A DNA stretch of 43,248 nt from a virus: the IMG/VR virus record IMGVR_UViG_3300027749_000200, positions 1 to 43,248 of that record, one strand, 5' to 3'. Positions 31,867 through 42,035 of this stretch are shown here, piece by piece (position 1 is the stretch's first letter; each line of letters begins with the position of its first letter). The translations under genes and the position numbers were made by a program. Below the pieces are notes generated by a model. It had not been told where the DNA came from and did no database searches. It was given only the letters and a program-made list of their open reading frames with translations.

Positions 31867-33255
31867 ATGGTAGTAGCCACAGGCGCATCAAATCTATTCT
31901 TTAGTAGAGATACAAAAGTTTATATCAAGCAGGGAACCAATATTTGGGAAGTTCCTGTTCTTAATGGGTATTCATTTACTCAATCAACTAACGCTAGCAC
32001 AATCACTCTAAATGAAATGAGTGACGCCACTGGTAAGAGCCGCCGTGGTCAGCGCGTGTTTAATGACTCACTATCACCAGCTGAGTGGAGTTTCGACTCA
32101 TACGCTAGACCAGTTCTAGTTAGCAGTAAAATGCGTTCAACAGATGAAATTTTATGGGCTTCACTAGTTAATAGTAATGCATATGATCCAGCATTAGCAA
32201 CTGCAGGCGTAGCTATTACAGGTACTCCTACTATTGCTGCAGGTATTTTAACAATTGCATTTACTGCAACTGTAACTCCATTCAAGGTAGGCGATGCAGC
32301 AACTTTAGCAGGATTAAGCGCCGCTACAGGTGGTTCAATTACTTCAGGTACAGTAGTTACTTGTACAACAAGTGGTGCAACTATCAATATTGGAACAACT
32401 TTTTCAGGCGTTGTAACTGCTACTACAGCCACAGTTAAGCCAACAAGTTATACTTCAAATGGTACAGAGTTAGACTTTACTTTTGGTAGTTCAAATACTA
32501 CTACATTAGGTACATTCGATCTATACTTCGTACTTGGGGGAAACCAGATCGTTGGTGGTAGCTATCTAAATGATGGGGATACAACAATTTATCAGATTGC
32601 TGAGTGTTCAGTTAACGAAGTAACAATGAACTTTGAAATTGATGGTATCGCAACTTTTTCATGGTCAGGAATGGGTAAGACAATTACTGAAGTAGATACT
32701 TTTGATGCTTCAGCAGCAATTGTTACCGGATTCAAGAACTCTGGCGCACTAATTACTAATAATCTTATTCGTAATCGTTTAACCGCTCTAAACGCTGTAA
32801 GCACGTCACCAACTGCAACAACATACGCTTTAGCTATTACTGGCGGAAGTATTACTATTAGCAATAATATGACCTTCCTGACTCCAGAGACACTAGGTGT
32901 TGTTAACCAGCCACTAGGTCACGTTACTGGTACTCGCTCAGTATCTGGTACATTTACCACTTATTTAGACGAAGCATTAAACGGAAGCATCGATCTTTAT
33001 AAGAACCTAGTTACAGCTACTTCAACAATTACAAATAGCTTTAATCTTCAGTTTTTTGTTGGAGGCAAAAATACTGCAGGTACTCACCCAGTAGGTCCTG
33101 GAATCTTATTTGATATGGGGCAGTGTCATCTTGAAATTCCAGCCATTAATAATGATGATGTTATTGCAGTTGAAGTTAACTTCACCGCTTTGCCATCAAA
33201 TATTAGTGGTACTGATGAGGTTAAGAAGATTCGTTATGTAGGTATTGCACCTTAA
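31867..33255 (+). CDS. Major tail tube protein (462 aa)
   Basis: Beta-rich: FFSRDTKVYIKQGTNIWEVP, ASTITLNEMSD, RRGQRVFNDSLSPAEWSFDSY near 55-75, and repeated SYLNDGDTTIY and TFSWSG strands. An internal stretch with TSGAT and TATVKPTSY looks Ig-like. Larger than most tube proteins (~200 aa), more like T5-type tubes with a decoration domain. RBS TTTAGGAG. Confidence 0.82.
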   Translation: MVVATGASNLFFSRDTKVYIKQGTNIWEVPVLNGYSFTQSTNASTITLNEMSDATGKSRRGQRVFNDSLSPAEWSFDSYARPVLVSSKMRSTDEILWASLVNSNAYDPALATAGVAITGTPTIAAGILTIAFTATVTPFKVGDAATLAGLSAATGGSITSGTVVTCTTSGATINIGTTFSGVVTATTATVKPTSYTSNGTELDFTFGSSNTTTLGTFDLYFVLGGNQIVGGSYLNDGDTTIYQIAECSVNEVTMNFEIDGIATFSWSGMGKTITEVDTFDASAAIVTGFKNSGALITNNLIRNRLTALNAVSTSPTATTYALAITGGSITISNNMTFLTPETLGVVNQPLGHVTGTRSVSGTFTTYLDEALNGSIDLYKNLVTATSTITNSFNLQFFVGGKNTAGTHPVGPGILFDMGQCHLEIPAINNDDVIAVEVNFTALPSNISGTDEVKKIRYVGIAP

Positions 33256-33276
33256 TAGCCAACTAAAAAATAGTTC

Positions 33277-33347
33277 TTGACTTTAAGGACCAACCATTCT
33301 ATAATTATAGAAATTCGGGGGAGCAGAAGAAATTTTGCTCCCCCTTT
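33277..33347 (+). promoter_or_regulatory. Promoter followed at once by a terminator hairpin
   Basis: TTGACT (33277-33282), 17 nt, TATAAT (33300-33305), then the 9-bp stem GGGGGAGCA/TGCTCCCCC (33317-33344) and TTT. The hairpin ends tail-tube transcription and attenuates transcription starting here. Confidence 0.8.
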
Positions 33348-33356
33348 ATGTAAGAT

Positions 33357-34289
33357 ATGTACAACTTTAAAAAGAACACAAAACTCTATATAGTAGAGAA
33401 TGGCAATAAGTATCCTATAGATGTATACTCAGATATATCTGCTTCTCAAACTTTTGATGAGCAAAACCACAAACAAAAAACTTTACATAGGCTACATAAC
33501 CTACACGATACAGCTAGTATTACTAATGCTAATCCTGCTAATTTTTCTTTTACTTCTCCAATTAATGGATGCGGCATTCTCTTATCTTTAGGCACTGAAT
33601 ATTCTGCTGAGGCTAGATTACGCTCTTTTGATATTTATATAGAATCAGACTATGTTATATATAAAATTCAAAACTGTATAATAGAGAATACAGTATTCAA
33701 TATAGAAAGGACTTCTATAGTTACTATCTCAATATCTGGCACTGGTAGTAAACTTTATCAAGTAACCAACATTCCTGGAGTAGAAGTACCGGAATATACT
33801 AGAGAATATATTATTATTAGTAGTCTCCAAGTAGAAATGGACCAAGTATTAAATAATATAGCCGGTATACATATAGAGTATAGTAATTCTATATCTTGGA
33901 TAGATAATACAACGTTACATGAATCTTTAACAGGAGAAATAGCATATCCAGACAACTATGTGTTAACTGGTAGAAAAGTATCTGGGTCCATAACACAGTT
34001 TCTAACTAATGATAATCTAAATACTATGGGGGATACTAGCAGAGATTCAAGTTTAAATATAATAATAGGAGATAGTAATACTTCCAATATACTATCTTTT
34101 AGGATGCCCTCTATAGTTTATACTAGAAGATTAAACTATGATGAGCTTATAAACAGAGTCTATGATTTCAGAGTTAATACTAACTCAGGAATCCTACGAC
34201 CGGATTACATTAAACTATCTTATATCTATGATAGGGCAGAGAACCTAGTAGAAGATAGACTAAACAATAATATACAGATAAGGAGTTGA
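33357..34289 (+). CDS. Minor tail tube-like protein, paralogue of the tube (310 aa)
   Basis: Same N-terminal plan as the major tube: KKNTKLYIVENGNKYPIDVY vs SRDTKVYIKQGTNIWEVPVL, followed by SASQTFDEQ and TASITNANPANFSFTSPI, as in SP...WSFDSYARP. Shorter C-terminus. Weak RBS after a terminator, so low expression is expected, which fits a cap or adaptor ring with few copies. Confidence 0.75.
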   Translation: MYNFKKNTKLYIVENGNKYPIDVYSDISASQTFDEQNHKQKTLHRLHNLHDTASITNANPANFSFTSPINGCGILLSLGTEYSAEARLRSFDIYIESDYVIYKIQNCIIENTVFNIERTSIVTISISGTGSKLYQVTNIPGVEVPEYTREYIIISSLQVEMDQVLNNIAGIHIEYSNSISWIDNTTLHESLTGEIAYPDNYVLTGRKVSGSITQFLTNDNLNTMGDTSRDSSLNIIIGDSNTSNILSFRMPSIVYTRRLNYDELINRVYDFRVNTNSGILRPDYIKLSYIYDRAENLVEDRLNNNIQIRS

Positions 34290-34293
34290 GTAG

Positions 34294-34740
34294 ATGAATT
34301 TAAGTGAACTAATGGTCGATACAAAGTCAGCATGGGTAGAGTATCCAGGTTATGATGGATTTGAAGTAGAGGTTGTAAACCTTTCTCGTCCAGAACTAAC
34401 GGCTCTACGTAAGCGTTGTTTGATTACTAAGTATGACAAGACTACACGTAAGCCTGTTGAAGAATTAAATGAAGAGAAGTTCATTTCAGAGTTCACTAAG
34501 GCTACTATTAAAGGTTGGAAGGGATTCAAGTATAAGTTTCTACAGGATTTTGTACTTGTTGATCTCTCAAATGTAGATGCAGAAAAGGAACTACCATATA
34601 CGCAGGATAACGCCAAGCTACTAGTTACAAACTCATCAGAGTTTGATACTTGGATTAATGATTGTGTTTTTGACTTGACGCGATTTCACGGAGGACCAAA
34701 GGGAACTAATGTGGAAGCGCCTGGAAAAGTGGCAGAATAA
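34294..34740 (+). CDS. Tail assembly chaperone, upstream part (148 aa)
   Basis: Helical soluble protein with MNLSELMVDTKSAWVEYPGY, then LSRPELTALRKRC, EFTKATIKGWKGFKYKFLQ and FDLTRFHGGPKG at the end; the position and pattern of a lambda gpG-like chaperone before the tape measure. RBS AAGGAG. Overlaps the next ORF, which is in the +1 frame. Confidence 0.75.
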   Translation: MNLSELMVDTKSAWVEYPGYDGFEVEVVNLSRPELTALRKRCLITKYDKTTRKPVEELNEEKFISEFTKATIKGWKGFKYKFLQDFVLVDLSNVDAEKELPYTQDNAKLLVTNSSEFDTWINDCVFDLTRFHGGPKGTNVEAPGKVAE

Positions 34741-35074
34741 CCTAGATGTAGGAATGACGAAGGAAAAGTACCTGGCCATGTGTGAACAGCTTGGCCAGGA
34801 ACCTTCTGAGGCTAAATGTCCCCCGGATTATGAGGATTTCCCGCTACCACTTCAACAAGCTATAGAAGTATTTAATAGACTTGGGGATAGAGTTGTGCCT
34901 GATATAGGTTATATCGGAAAAAACCACGATATACTACCACTGTATATCGAGACACTAAAAATAGAAAACCTAGATATATTCTTAGAGGCCTTAGCTAGAC
35001 TTGACGCTAGTATGATAAAGAGATCCGCAGATCAAATGAAAAAAGCTCGTGATTCTGTAAAGAAAGGTAAGTAA
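34709..35074 (+). CDS. Tail assembly chaperone, second part (121 aa)
   Basis: Starts MWKRLEKWQNNLDVGMTKEK, then PPDYEDFPLPLQQAIEVFNR and SADQMKKARDSVKKGK. It lies in the +1 frame relative to the first chaperone ORF and overlaps its last 32 nt. The ATG has AAAGGGAACTA just upstream, so independent initiation is likely; fusion by +1 or -2 frameshifting, as for many gpG-T pairs, cannot be excluded. Helps fold the tape measure. Confidence 0.7.
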   Translation: MWKRLEKWQNNLDVGMTKEKYLAMCEQLGQEPSEAKCPPDYEDFPLPLQQAIEVFNRLGDRVVPDIGYIGKNHDILPLYIETLKIENLDIFLEALARLDASMIKRSADQMKKARDSVKKGK

Positions 35075-35076
35075 TA

Positions 35077-35895
35077 ATGGTATCTACTTGGACTAATGAT
35101 AGAATTAAATTTTTAGAGGATAATTATTATTCTCAAGGAGCTGACTTCTGCGCCATATATTTACAGTGTTCAAAAGGCACAATATATTCCAAAGCTCAAA
35201 GACTAGGATTAAAATCTAGTAGAAGTAAGTTAAAAACGCACGAAGAGTACCTTAAAGAGTTAAGTAGCAATAATATACCTTACACTCCATTAGATAGGTA
35301 CATAAATGCTTTAACTAAAATTCCTCACATGTGTAAAAATAACCATATATGGGATGTAACTCCAAGCAAATTGTTAAATGGTAAAGGCTGTCCTGAGTGC
35401 TCCGGAATGTTAAAAAAGACTACCGATACTTATATAGAAGCTTTACTAGAAAAAGATATAAATATAGCCCCCGCAGAAAAGTACATTAATGTTAAGACTC
35501 ATATATTGCATGAGTGCCTAGACTGCGGGCATATTTGGAATGCTACACCTAATAAAATACTAATGGGTAGAGGTTGCCCCTCTTGCGCAGAATACGGATT
35601 CAATGCAGATAAACCAGCTATTTTATACTATATTAAAATAGTATCATACCATCAAGAAGTATACTATAAAATAGGAATCACAAATAGAACTATAAAAGAT
35701 AGGTTTTTTAGGGATAGAGATAAAACTATAAAAATTTTATTACAAAAAGAATTTGAGCTAGGAACAGATGCTCGCTTAGAAGAGCAAAGTATTTTAAGTA
35801 AATACAAAGATAAACGAGTAACTGTTCCTGACTTCTTGAAAAGTGGAGGTAACACTGAACTCTTCGAAATAGATATTCTAGGGTTGGATCCTTAG
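35077..35895 (+). CDS. Free-standing GIY-YIG-like homing endonuclease with zinc ribbons (272 aa)
   Basis: N-terminal HTH (TWTNDRIKFLEDNYY), two zinc-ribbon modules (CKNNHIWDVTPSKLL...GCPEC near 88-108 and CLDCGHIWNATP...GCPSC near 146-167), then ILYYIKI and VYYKIGITNRTIKDRF near 186-211, a GIY-YIG/T5orf172 core. It stands between tail chaperone and tape measure with no role in tail building, the classic site for a selfish endonuclease. Related in architecture to the gene at 18624. Confidence 0.8.
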   Translation: MVSTWTNDRIKFLEDNYYSQGADFCAIYLQCSKGTIYSKAQRLGLKSSRSKLKTHEEYLKELSSNNIPYTPLDRYINALTKIPHMCKNNHIWDVTPSKLLNGKGCPECSGMLKKTTDTYIEALLEKDINIAPAEKYINVKTHILHECLDCGHIWNATPNKILMGRGCPSCAEYGFNADKPAILYYIKIVSYHQEVYYKIGITNRTIKDRFFRDRDKTIKILLQKEFELGTDARLEEQSILSKYKDKRVTVPDFLKSGGNTELFEIDILGLDP

Positions 35896-35927
35896 GACAG
35901 AGCGGGATTCCGTTAAAAAGAAGTGAG

Positions 35928-38900
35928 ATGGCAAACAACGCACAATTTGATATTCTAATTAATGCTGTAGGTGACTTAACCAAGGCAATAAAGGAAACAA
36001 AATCTTTAGGTAGTGCCGTAGATGGTGTTGCTAAAAGTCAGGATAAAGCAGCTAAAGCTGGTAAAACACATAATGATGTAATGAACGGCGGAGTAGCTAG
36101 TGCTAATAACGCTGGTCGCAGTATGTCAAAGCTAATGGAAACAGTGGGCGGCAATAATAGCGGACTAGTAGCAGCGTATGCAACGTTAGCAACTAATGCC
36201 TTCGCTGTTAGTGCCGCCTTTACTAGTTTAAAGTCAGCTTATCAAGCCCAACAGTTACTTGCAGGACTAGAAGCTCAAGGTGCAAGAACAGGTAAAACTT
36301 TAACTACGGTAGCAGAAAGTGTTAGAAAATTAAGTGGTGAAGCAATAAGTGCTGCTGATGCCATGAGATATACTGCACAAGCTTCCTCTGCTGGTATAGG
36401 TGGTAAAGATTTAGAAAGACTAACTAAAGTAGCTACAGCATCTGCCAGAGCTTTAGGTAGAGATGCTCCGGATTCTATTAACCGTCTAATTATGGCTGTT
36501 ACTAAAGCAGAACCAGAATTAGTAGATGAATTAGGGTTAACTATAAAGCTAACCGAAGCTCAACAGATGTATGCTAGACAAACAGGTAAAACTGCCAGTA
36601 GCTTAAGTCAACTTGAAAAACAACAAGCATTAGTTAATGCTTGGGCTTCTCAAGGTGAAGCTAAGTTTGGCGCATTAGCAGAAAGTGTAGACCCTAATCC
36701 ATATGACCAATTAGCTTCTTCTTTCACAAATTTAACTAATACTATATTAAACTTTGCAAATAATGTTGGTGTAGTATCTATGGTAAAAATACTTGGAAGT
36801 GATAAACTAGCTTTAACAGCAGCTTTACTATTTTTAGTTAATACCGTTAAAGGACAACTGCTACCAGTATTCGCAGAAGCAAGTAAAGCAGCTAAAAAAC
36901 TGGCAGACGAAAGACTATCATCACTAGCTACTGAAAGAACTGAACAAGAAAAACTACAAAAAGATCTTGCTGCTAAACAAAAAGCCAGTACTAAATTAGT
37001 TAGTGGTCTAACTACTGCAGGTATTACACCACCAAAAGGATATAAAGACTGGGTAGCCTCATTAAATGATGGTACTAATAGTACAGAAAAATTTACTGCG
37101 GCACAAAAAAGTTTAAGATTATCAATATCTCAAAATCAATCACTAGCAGATAAAGCTGCAGAAGGTAACCTAAAAAACGGTAAAACTGAAAAAGATTATA
37201 TAGAGATTAAAAAAGCTCATGAAAAAGAATTACTTAATATGCAAAAGTATTATACTAATTATGGGACTTTACAAAGTGAGATAGCTACAAGTACAGAAAA
37301 ATTAGCAAAAATAGAACAAGAATCCTCTTTAGTGATGCAACAAGCTAAAGCTCAGGATGCTAGATCAGATGCTATATCTAGCTTATCAAAATTAGAACTA
37401 AAGAATTCCATAAATTCCTTAATAGTTAGTACAAAAGCTTATGCTCAAGCTTTACAAGAAGAAAGGATACTTAAAGTAGGAGAGACTGAGGCAACTTACG
37501 CTGCCTCCGCCGCTAATACTTTATTTGCAAGGTCACTTATTATTACTAAAGCAAGCTTATTTGGAGCAGTAACTGGGGTTAAAGCAATTGGTGCAGCTAT
37601 TTTAGAATGGCTACCATACTTAGGACTTGCTGTTGTGGCTTGGGATTTATTAATGGGTGCAATAAGTATGCTAACTCCTGATTCTTGGAAAAAGCAAGCT
37701 GCTGCTTATGATACACTAACAGCAGTTGTATCTAGTACTATAGATAAACTTGAAGCTTTAAAGAAAATAGAAGAAAGTAACTCCTCAGTAGCTGATAAAG
37801 GAACAGCAGGGCTACTAAATCGTATAAATACTTTAGCTGAAATTACTATAGCCTATGATGAGTACAATAAAGCTATAGCTGACTCAACAAAAGAAGAAAG
37901 TAAGGGTGTGGGTACAATATTTAGCTTATCTGGTGCTGTAAAATCTCTATTTGATGGAACAGGGCTTCTTGTTTATGGTTGGGAAGTTTGGAAAAGAAGT
38001 ATAAATGATACTGCTGGTATTGATGAGTTAGTTGGAAAAATATATGATATTGGACCAACTTCTTCAAAAGCAGAAACAGCTGCCGCTGCTATGTTATCTT
38101 CTATTCATAAGCAGCTTCCAAAGACTACAGAAGCTTTTATAGCTGCCAATGGCGGACTAAAAGGTATGTCAGATGAAGCTAGAAATGAGAAAGTAACAGA
38201 ATTTCTTAAGAAAATTCAACCAATTGCTGAGAGTGCACAAAAACAAGTTCAAGAATTATCTGGTGCAATAACAACTCTTAATAACTCCTATAGCGACTTT
38301 ATAAATAGCTTAAAAGTATCAACACCATATGATAAGTTAAGTGACTCATTAAGTAACGTATTAGGTATAACTAGTAAGTTAAGAACAGATTTAAAATCTG
38401 GGATTTTTAAGAAAGAAGATATAGCAAAAACTGTAGCAGATCTTAATGCAAGTATGGGTAGTATTGGTGATGGAATGCTAAGCACTACTACTAAGAAAGC
38501 TTATGATAATGTCACATTAATAGATAAAGCTATTCAAGAACTAAAAGTAAAACAAACTGGATTAAATAGTACTACTCTAGACTATATAAATATACAAAAA
38601 GAAATCGAGTCTCTAAATAAGAAGAAAGAGGGATCTTTAGTTACTTTTAGTACTTTAGCTGAGGCCGACCTAAAAACTTTATATAAAAGAGTATATCAAA
38701 GTAGATTAGATTCTATCTCTCAACAATCATCTTTAGCTCTTGCTCAAGCTAGGTTAGCTGTAACGGAGCGCCAAGGTTTATTAAGTAAAGAAGATATTGC
38801 TAGAGATATTGATGCTAAAAATCATATTATAAAACTACAGGCAGATATCCAAAATGCTCAAGTACAGTATCTAGAAGGTCTTCAGTTACAAAAGAAAGAG

Positions 38901-41900
38901 GACCTAGATAGAGCTATTAGACAAGCAGAAGAACTAACAAGACTCCAAGCTATGACGGAAGAAAATAGAAAGTCAATGCTACTCGCTGCAGAACAAGCCT
39001 TAGCTTTAGAAAAAGGTAGAGGTAGACTGGGGCAGGGAGGTCAAGGACCAGATTTTCAAGCTATTGAAACTTATCAAACTATAATAGATAAGTTAGAAAA
39101 AGCAAAAGATCCAGGCATTGCGGATAAAGCTACTCAAGATGTAGAAAAAGCAAAGCGAGACTACGAACTATTTACTGCACAAGTAAATGCACAAAAGAAA
39201 ATGGTGGAAGCCATTAATTTAGGCGCAATTACTGCATCCGAAAAAACTGCACAAATGGCTAAAGGTGATTTGTCCATTCTTAAAGAAAGAGCCCAGTTAG
39301 AGGGGGCTAGAGATGATGCAATCCAGAAGAAACTAGAAAATGAAAGATTAATTCAAAATCTAGCTTCAAAGGGACTAACTATAGCTAAGAACGAGTTTCT
39401 TACTATAAAAGATACTTCGAAAAATAAAATTGATAGTGCAAATGAATCTTATGATTTCAAAGTAAAAGAGTTAGAAATTGACAAAACTTTAGCCGCTGCT
39501 CAAGGTAGAACTGAAGATGTAAAAATATATGAAGCAAGATTAAAGCTAATAAAGGAGGAACACTCAGTAACTTTAGAGAATTTAAACACCGAAGAAAGAC
39601 TACAAATCTACGGAAAAATAGATCTTGATACTACAGAGAAAAAGTTAGCTTTACTAAAACAAGTGTTAGATGTTCAGATAGCCCTTGCAGATCAGCAAAA
39701 AACAATGTTAGATAAAGAACAAGAGCTTTATAGATTAAAAGTTGAAAATGCCGTTAATAAGCGTGGCGGAGTTCTTAGTGAAACAGCACAAAAAGCTGTA
39801 GAAGCTAAAGCAGCTCAAGAACAGTTAAATCTGGCAGAAAAGCAACTAGCACTAAGAAAGATAGGCATTAGTTTAGAGTATGATATTCTTGAAGCAAAAA
39901 GAGTATTATTACGCGAAGAACTAAAAGCTAAAAAAGCCGAAGCAGATAAATTAGCTGCAACAGCTAAAACTCCTCTTGAAAAGTCAGCTGCTGAAGATCT
40001 ATCCAGAACTTTATCTTCTGCAATAGAGGGGGTAGGTGCTCAAAGTTATGAAGTACTAAAGAAGAGTGCTTTAAGAATTGCTGATATGGATGTAGACATA
40101 CTTCGTGAAAGAGCTATAAAAGCTTATAATGAACTTAATGCAAAATTTGTCACCCCTAACTTATTTGATAAGATGAAGGAAGCACAGAATAATGCACAAA
40201 TATTAAGAGAAGCTTTTATTGCAAGAAAAACACAACAAAATACTCCAGACCAAATAGCTCCTAAAGCTATAGTTGATAGACAAAAGGAACTAGCTGATGC
40301 AATAAATACTAATTTCCCAGTACTTATAGCACAGATAGATAAAGCAATAGCGCCTAAAACAGAGGCTACTTTAGCAGGTGTTTCAAATACTCCGTCTAAA
40401 AGAACTTTAGATTCTATGTTAAATCAAGGTAGTTATAATATTGACTATAAAGGGGAGTTTGGTAAGCGAGTTTCTGCCATGTTAAATGAGTATTTTGATA
40501 TGACAAGTAGATCAAATCCAATATCTGTAGTTTCTGGTATACGTTCTACTAATAGACAGCAAGAGATATGGGATGCAGGACATTTTGATGAAAGTGGCAA
40601 AAGAGTAACTAGTGCAGGACGACCAATAGCTAAACCAGGTACAAGTCCTCATGAAAAAGAAAATGCCCTAGATATTCCAACAAATATATGGGATGATTTA
40701 ATTAGTAAAGGTTTACTAAAGAAATTTGGATTAGGAACAGTATCAGGTGATCCTGGGCATATACAACTAGATAAGTCTGCAACTAATATTTTAGAAGCAG
40801 CACAAACTGGTGCTAAACCGCTATCAGTATCTGTTGTTAATACAGCAACTACTACTTCAGTACCTAATACTGCGGCAGCTACTACAGCAACACTTACAGC
40901 AACTGATACACCAGCATCTATAACTGCCGGAGCTTTAGATAGTTTAAGTACTGTAAAAACTGCTGATATGCCATCCACTGATATAGTAGGTGTGGCAGAT
41001 ACTGCAAAAGCAGGAGCTGAAAGTATAAAACTATCTTTCATTGAAAATCTTGCTGTAGCAAAAGAACAAGTGCAACCACTTCTAGAAGAACTTAAGAAGT
41101 TAGGTCCTGATGGAGAGCTAGCAGTATCTATTATAGATGGTGCTGATAGTATGATTGGAGCTTTTAGTACTTTCTTCGAATCTATTAAAGCCGGTGGCGT
41201 ATCTATAGATAATGTAACTTCTTTAGCTTCTACAGCTATTTCAGCATTAACTGCTATAAATGATGCTAGTGCTAAATCTAAATCAGCGGCTATTGATAAA
41301 GAAATATCCGCAGAAGAGAAGCGTGATGGTAAGTCTGCAGCAAGTGTAGCTAAAATTGCTGCATTACAAAAAAAGAAAGAAGCAGAAGAAAGAAAAGCTT
41401 TCGAGAATAACAAAAAATTAAAAATGGCAGAAACAGTAATTAATACTGCCGCTGCTATTGCAAAAGCTCTTCCAAATATACCAATGGCTATTCTTGCTGG
41501 AGCCATGGGTGCTGCACAATTAGCTGTTATTGCTAGCGCTTCTTATTCTGGTTACACTGCTCCCCCAGCAGCTGTATCTACTCCATCTACTCTATCAGTA
41601 GGTAAACAAGGTGATACAGTGAACTTAGCTAAAGGACCAAATGCTAACGCAGGTGGAGAAGTAGGATATCTACGAGGCTCTTCTGGTACAGGCTCAAATG
41701 CTTCAAACTATCGCACAGTAGGCTCCGCCTATGGTGGCGATCTTATGAGGGGTTACGGAAACCGTGGATTCGTTGTTGGTGAGAAGGGGCCCGAGGTTAT
41801 TACCCCAGATACTCCAATCTCAGTAACACCAGCTAACGATATTCAAGCATCAGCTCCAATCAATGCTAATATCTCAATACACGCTCTAGACTCACATGGT

Positions 41901-42035
41901 GTTCAAGATATTCTTGTGAGCCAGAAGGGTAATATCATTAAGATGCTTAGAGAAGCCGCTAATGCTTCGGGCAAGACATTCATGGAGGATGTAAACGTTA
42001 ATGTTTATACTCGTCCATCTGTTGGGAAGTTATAA
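35928..42035 (+). CDS. Tape measure protein with M15 peptidase domain (2035 aa)
   Basis: Very long, mostly helical and alanine/lysine-rich, with hydrophobic stretches near 545-580 (ILEWLPYLGLAVVAWDLLMG) and near 1840-1860. The N-terminus has LVAAYATLATNAFAVSAAF, typical of tape measures. Residues about 1505-1625 form a D,D/L,D-peptidase M15 (VanY-like) domain: SGIRSTNRQQEIWDAG, PHEKENALDIP and GDPGHIQL with the three metal ligands. Sets tail length and probably cuts peptidoglycan during DNA entry. Length predicts a tail around 300 nm at 0.15 nm per residue. Confidence 0.93.
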   Translation: MANNAQFDILINAVGDLTKAIKETKSLGSAVDGVAKSQDKAAKAGKTHNDVMNGGVASANNAGRSMSKLMETVGGNNSGLVAAYATLATNAFAVSAAFTSLKSAYQAQQLLAGLEAQGARTGKTLTTVAESVRKLSGEAISAADAMRYTAQASSAGIGGKDLERLTKVATASARALGRDAPDSINRLIMAVTKAEPELVDELGLTIKLTEAQQMYARQTGKTASSLSQLEKQQALVNAWASQGEAKFGALAESVDPNPYDQLASSFTNLTNTILNFANNVGVVSMVKILGSDKLALTAALLFLVNTVKGQLLPVFAEASKAAKKLADERLSSLATERTEQEKLQKDLAAKQKASTKLVSGLTTAGITPPKGYKDWVASLNDGTNSTEKFTAAQKSLRLSISQNQSLADKAAEGNLKNGKTEKDYIEIKKAHEKELLNMQKYYTNYGTLQSEIATSTEKLAKIEQESSLVMQQAKAQDARSDAISSLSKLELKNSINSLIVSTKAYAQALQEERILKVGETEATYAASAANTLFARSLIITKASLFGAVTGVKAIGAAILEWLPYLGLAVVAWDLLMGAISMLTPDSWKKQAAAYDTLTAVVSSTIDKLEALKKIEESNSSVADKGTAGLLNRINTLAEITIAYDEYNKAIADSTKEESKGVGTIFSLSGAVKSLFDGTGLLVYGWEVWKRSINDTAGIDELVGKIYDIGPTSSKAETAAAAMLSSIHKQLPKTTEAFIAANGGLKGMSDEARNEKVTEFLKKIQPIAESAQKQVQELSGAITTLNNSYSDFINSLKVSTPYDKLSDSLSNVLGITSKLRTDLKSGIFKKEDIAKTVADLNASMGSIGDGMLSTTTKKAYDNVTLIDKAIQELKVKQTGLNSTTLDYINIQKEIESLNKKKEGSLVTFSTLAEADLKTLYKRVYQSRLDSISQQSSLALAQARLAVTERQGLLSKEDIARDIDAKNHIIKLQADIQNAQVQYLEGLQLQKKEDLDRAIRQAEELTRLQAMTEENRKSMLLAAEQALALEKGRGRLGQGGQGPDFQAIETYQTIIDKLEKAKDPGIADKATQDVEKAKRDYELFTAQVNAQKKMVEAINLGAITASEKTAQMAKGDLSILKERAQLEGARDDAIQKKLENERLIQNLASKGLTIAKNEFLTIKDTSKNKIDSANESYDFKVKELEIDKTLAAAQGRTEDVKIYEARLKLIKEEHSVTLENLNTEERLQIYGKIDLDTTEKKLALLKQVLDVQIALADQQKTMLDKEQELYRLKVENAVNKRGGVLSETAQKAVEAKAAQEQLNLAEKQLALRKIGISLEYDILEAKRVLLREELKAKKAEADKLAATAKTPLEKSAAEDLSRTLSSAIEGVGAQSYEVLKKSALRIADMDVDILRERAIKAYNELNAKFVTPNLFDKMKEAQNNAQILREAFIARKTQQNTPDQIAPKAIVDRQKELADAINTNFPVLIAQIDKAIAPKTEATLAGVSNTPSKRTLDSMLNQGSYNIDYKGEFGKRVSAMLNEYFDMTSRSNPISVVSGIRSTNRQQEIWDAGHFDESGKRVTSAGRPIAKPGTSPHEKENALDIPTNIWDDLISKGLLKKFGLGTVSGDPGHIQLDKSATNILEAAQTGAKPLSVSVVNTATTTSVPNTAAATTATLTATDTPASITAGALDSLSTVKTADMPSTDIVGVADTAKAGAESIKLSFIENLAVAKEQVQPLLEELKKLGPDGELAVSIIDGADSMIGAFSTFFESIKAGGVSIDNVTSLASTAISALTAINDASAKSKSAAIDKEISAEEKRDGKSAASVAKIAALQKKKEAEERKAFENNKKLKMAETVINTAAAIAKALPNIPMAILAGAMGAAQLAVIASASYSGYTAPPAAVSTPSTLSVGKQGDTVNLAKGPNANAGGEVGYLRGSSGTGSNASNYRTVGSAYGGDLMRGYGNRGFVVGEKGPEVITPDTPISVTPANDIQASAPINANISIHALDSHGVQDILVSQKGNIIKMLREAANASGKTFMEDVNVNVYTRPSVGKL

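Noticed and set aside
34698-34704. A AAG GGA slippery heptamer in the chaperone overlap, suggesting -1 frameshifting
   Set aside because: A -1 shift at this site reaches TAA two codons later. The next ORF is in the +1 frame and has its own ATG with a good SD.
40649-41506. 285-aa minus-strand ORF
   Set aside because: It is a shadow of the tape measure gene; its serine- and alanine-rich composition reflects the alanine-rich sense frame.
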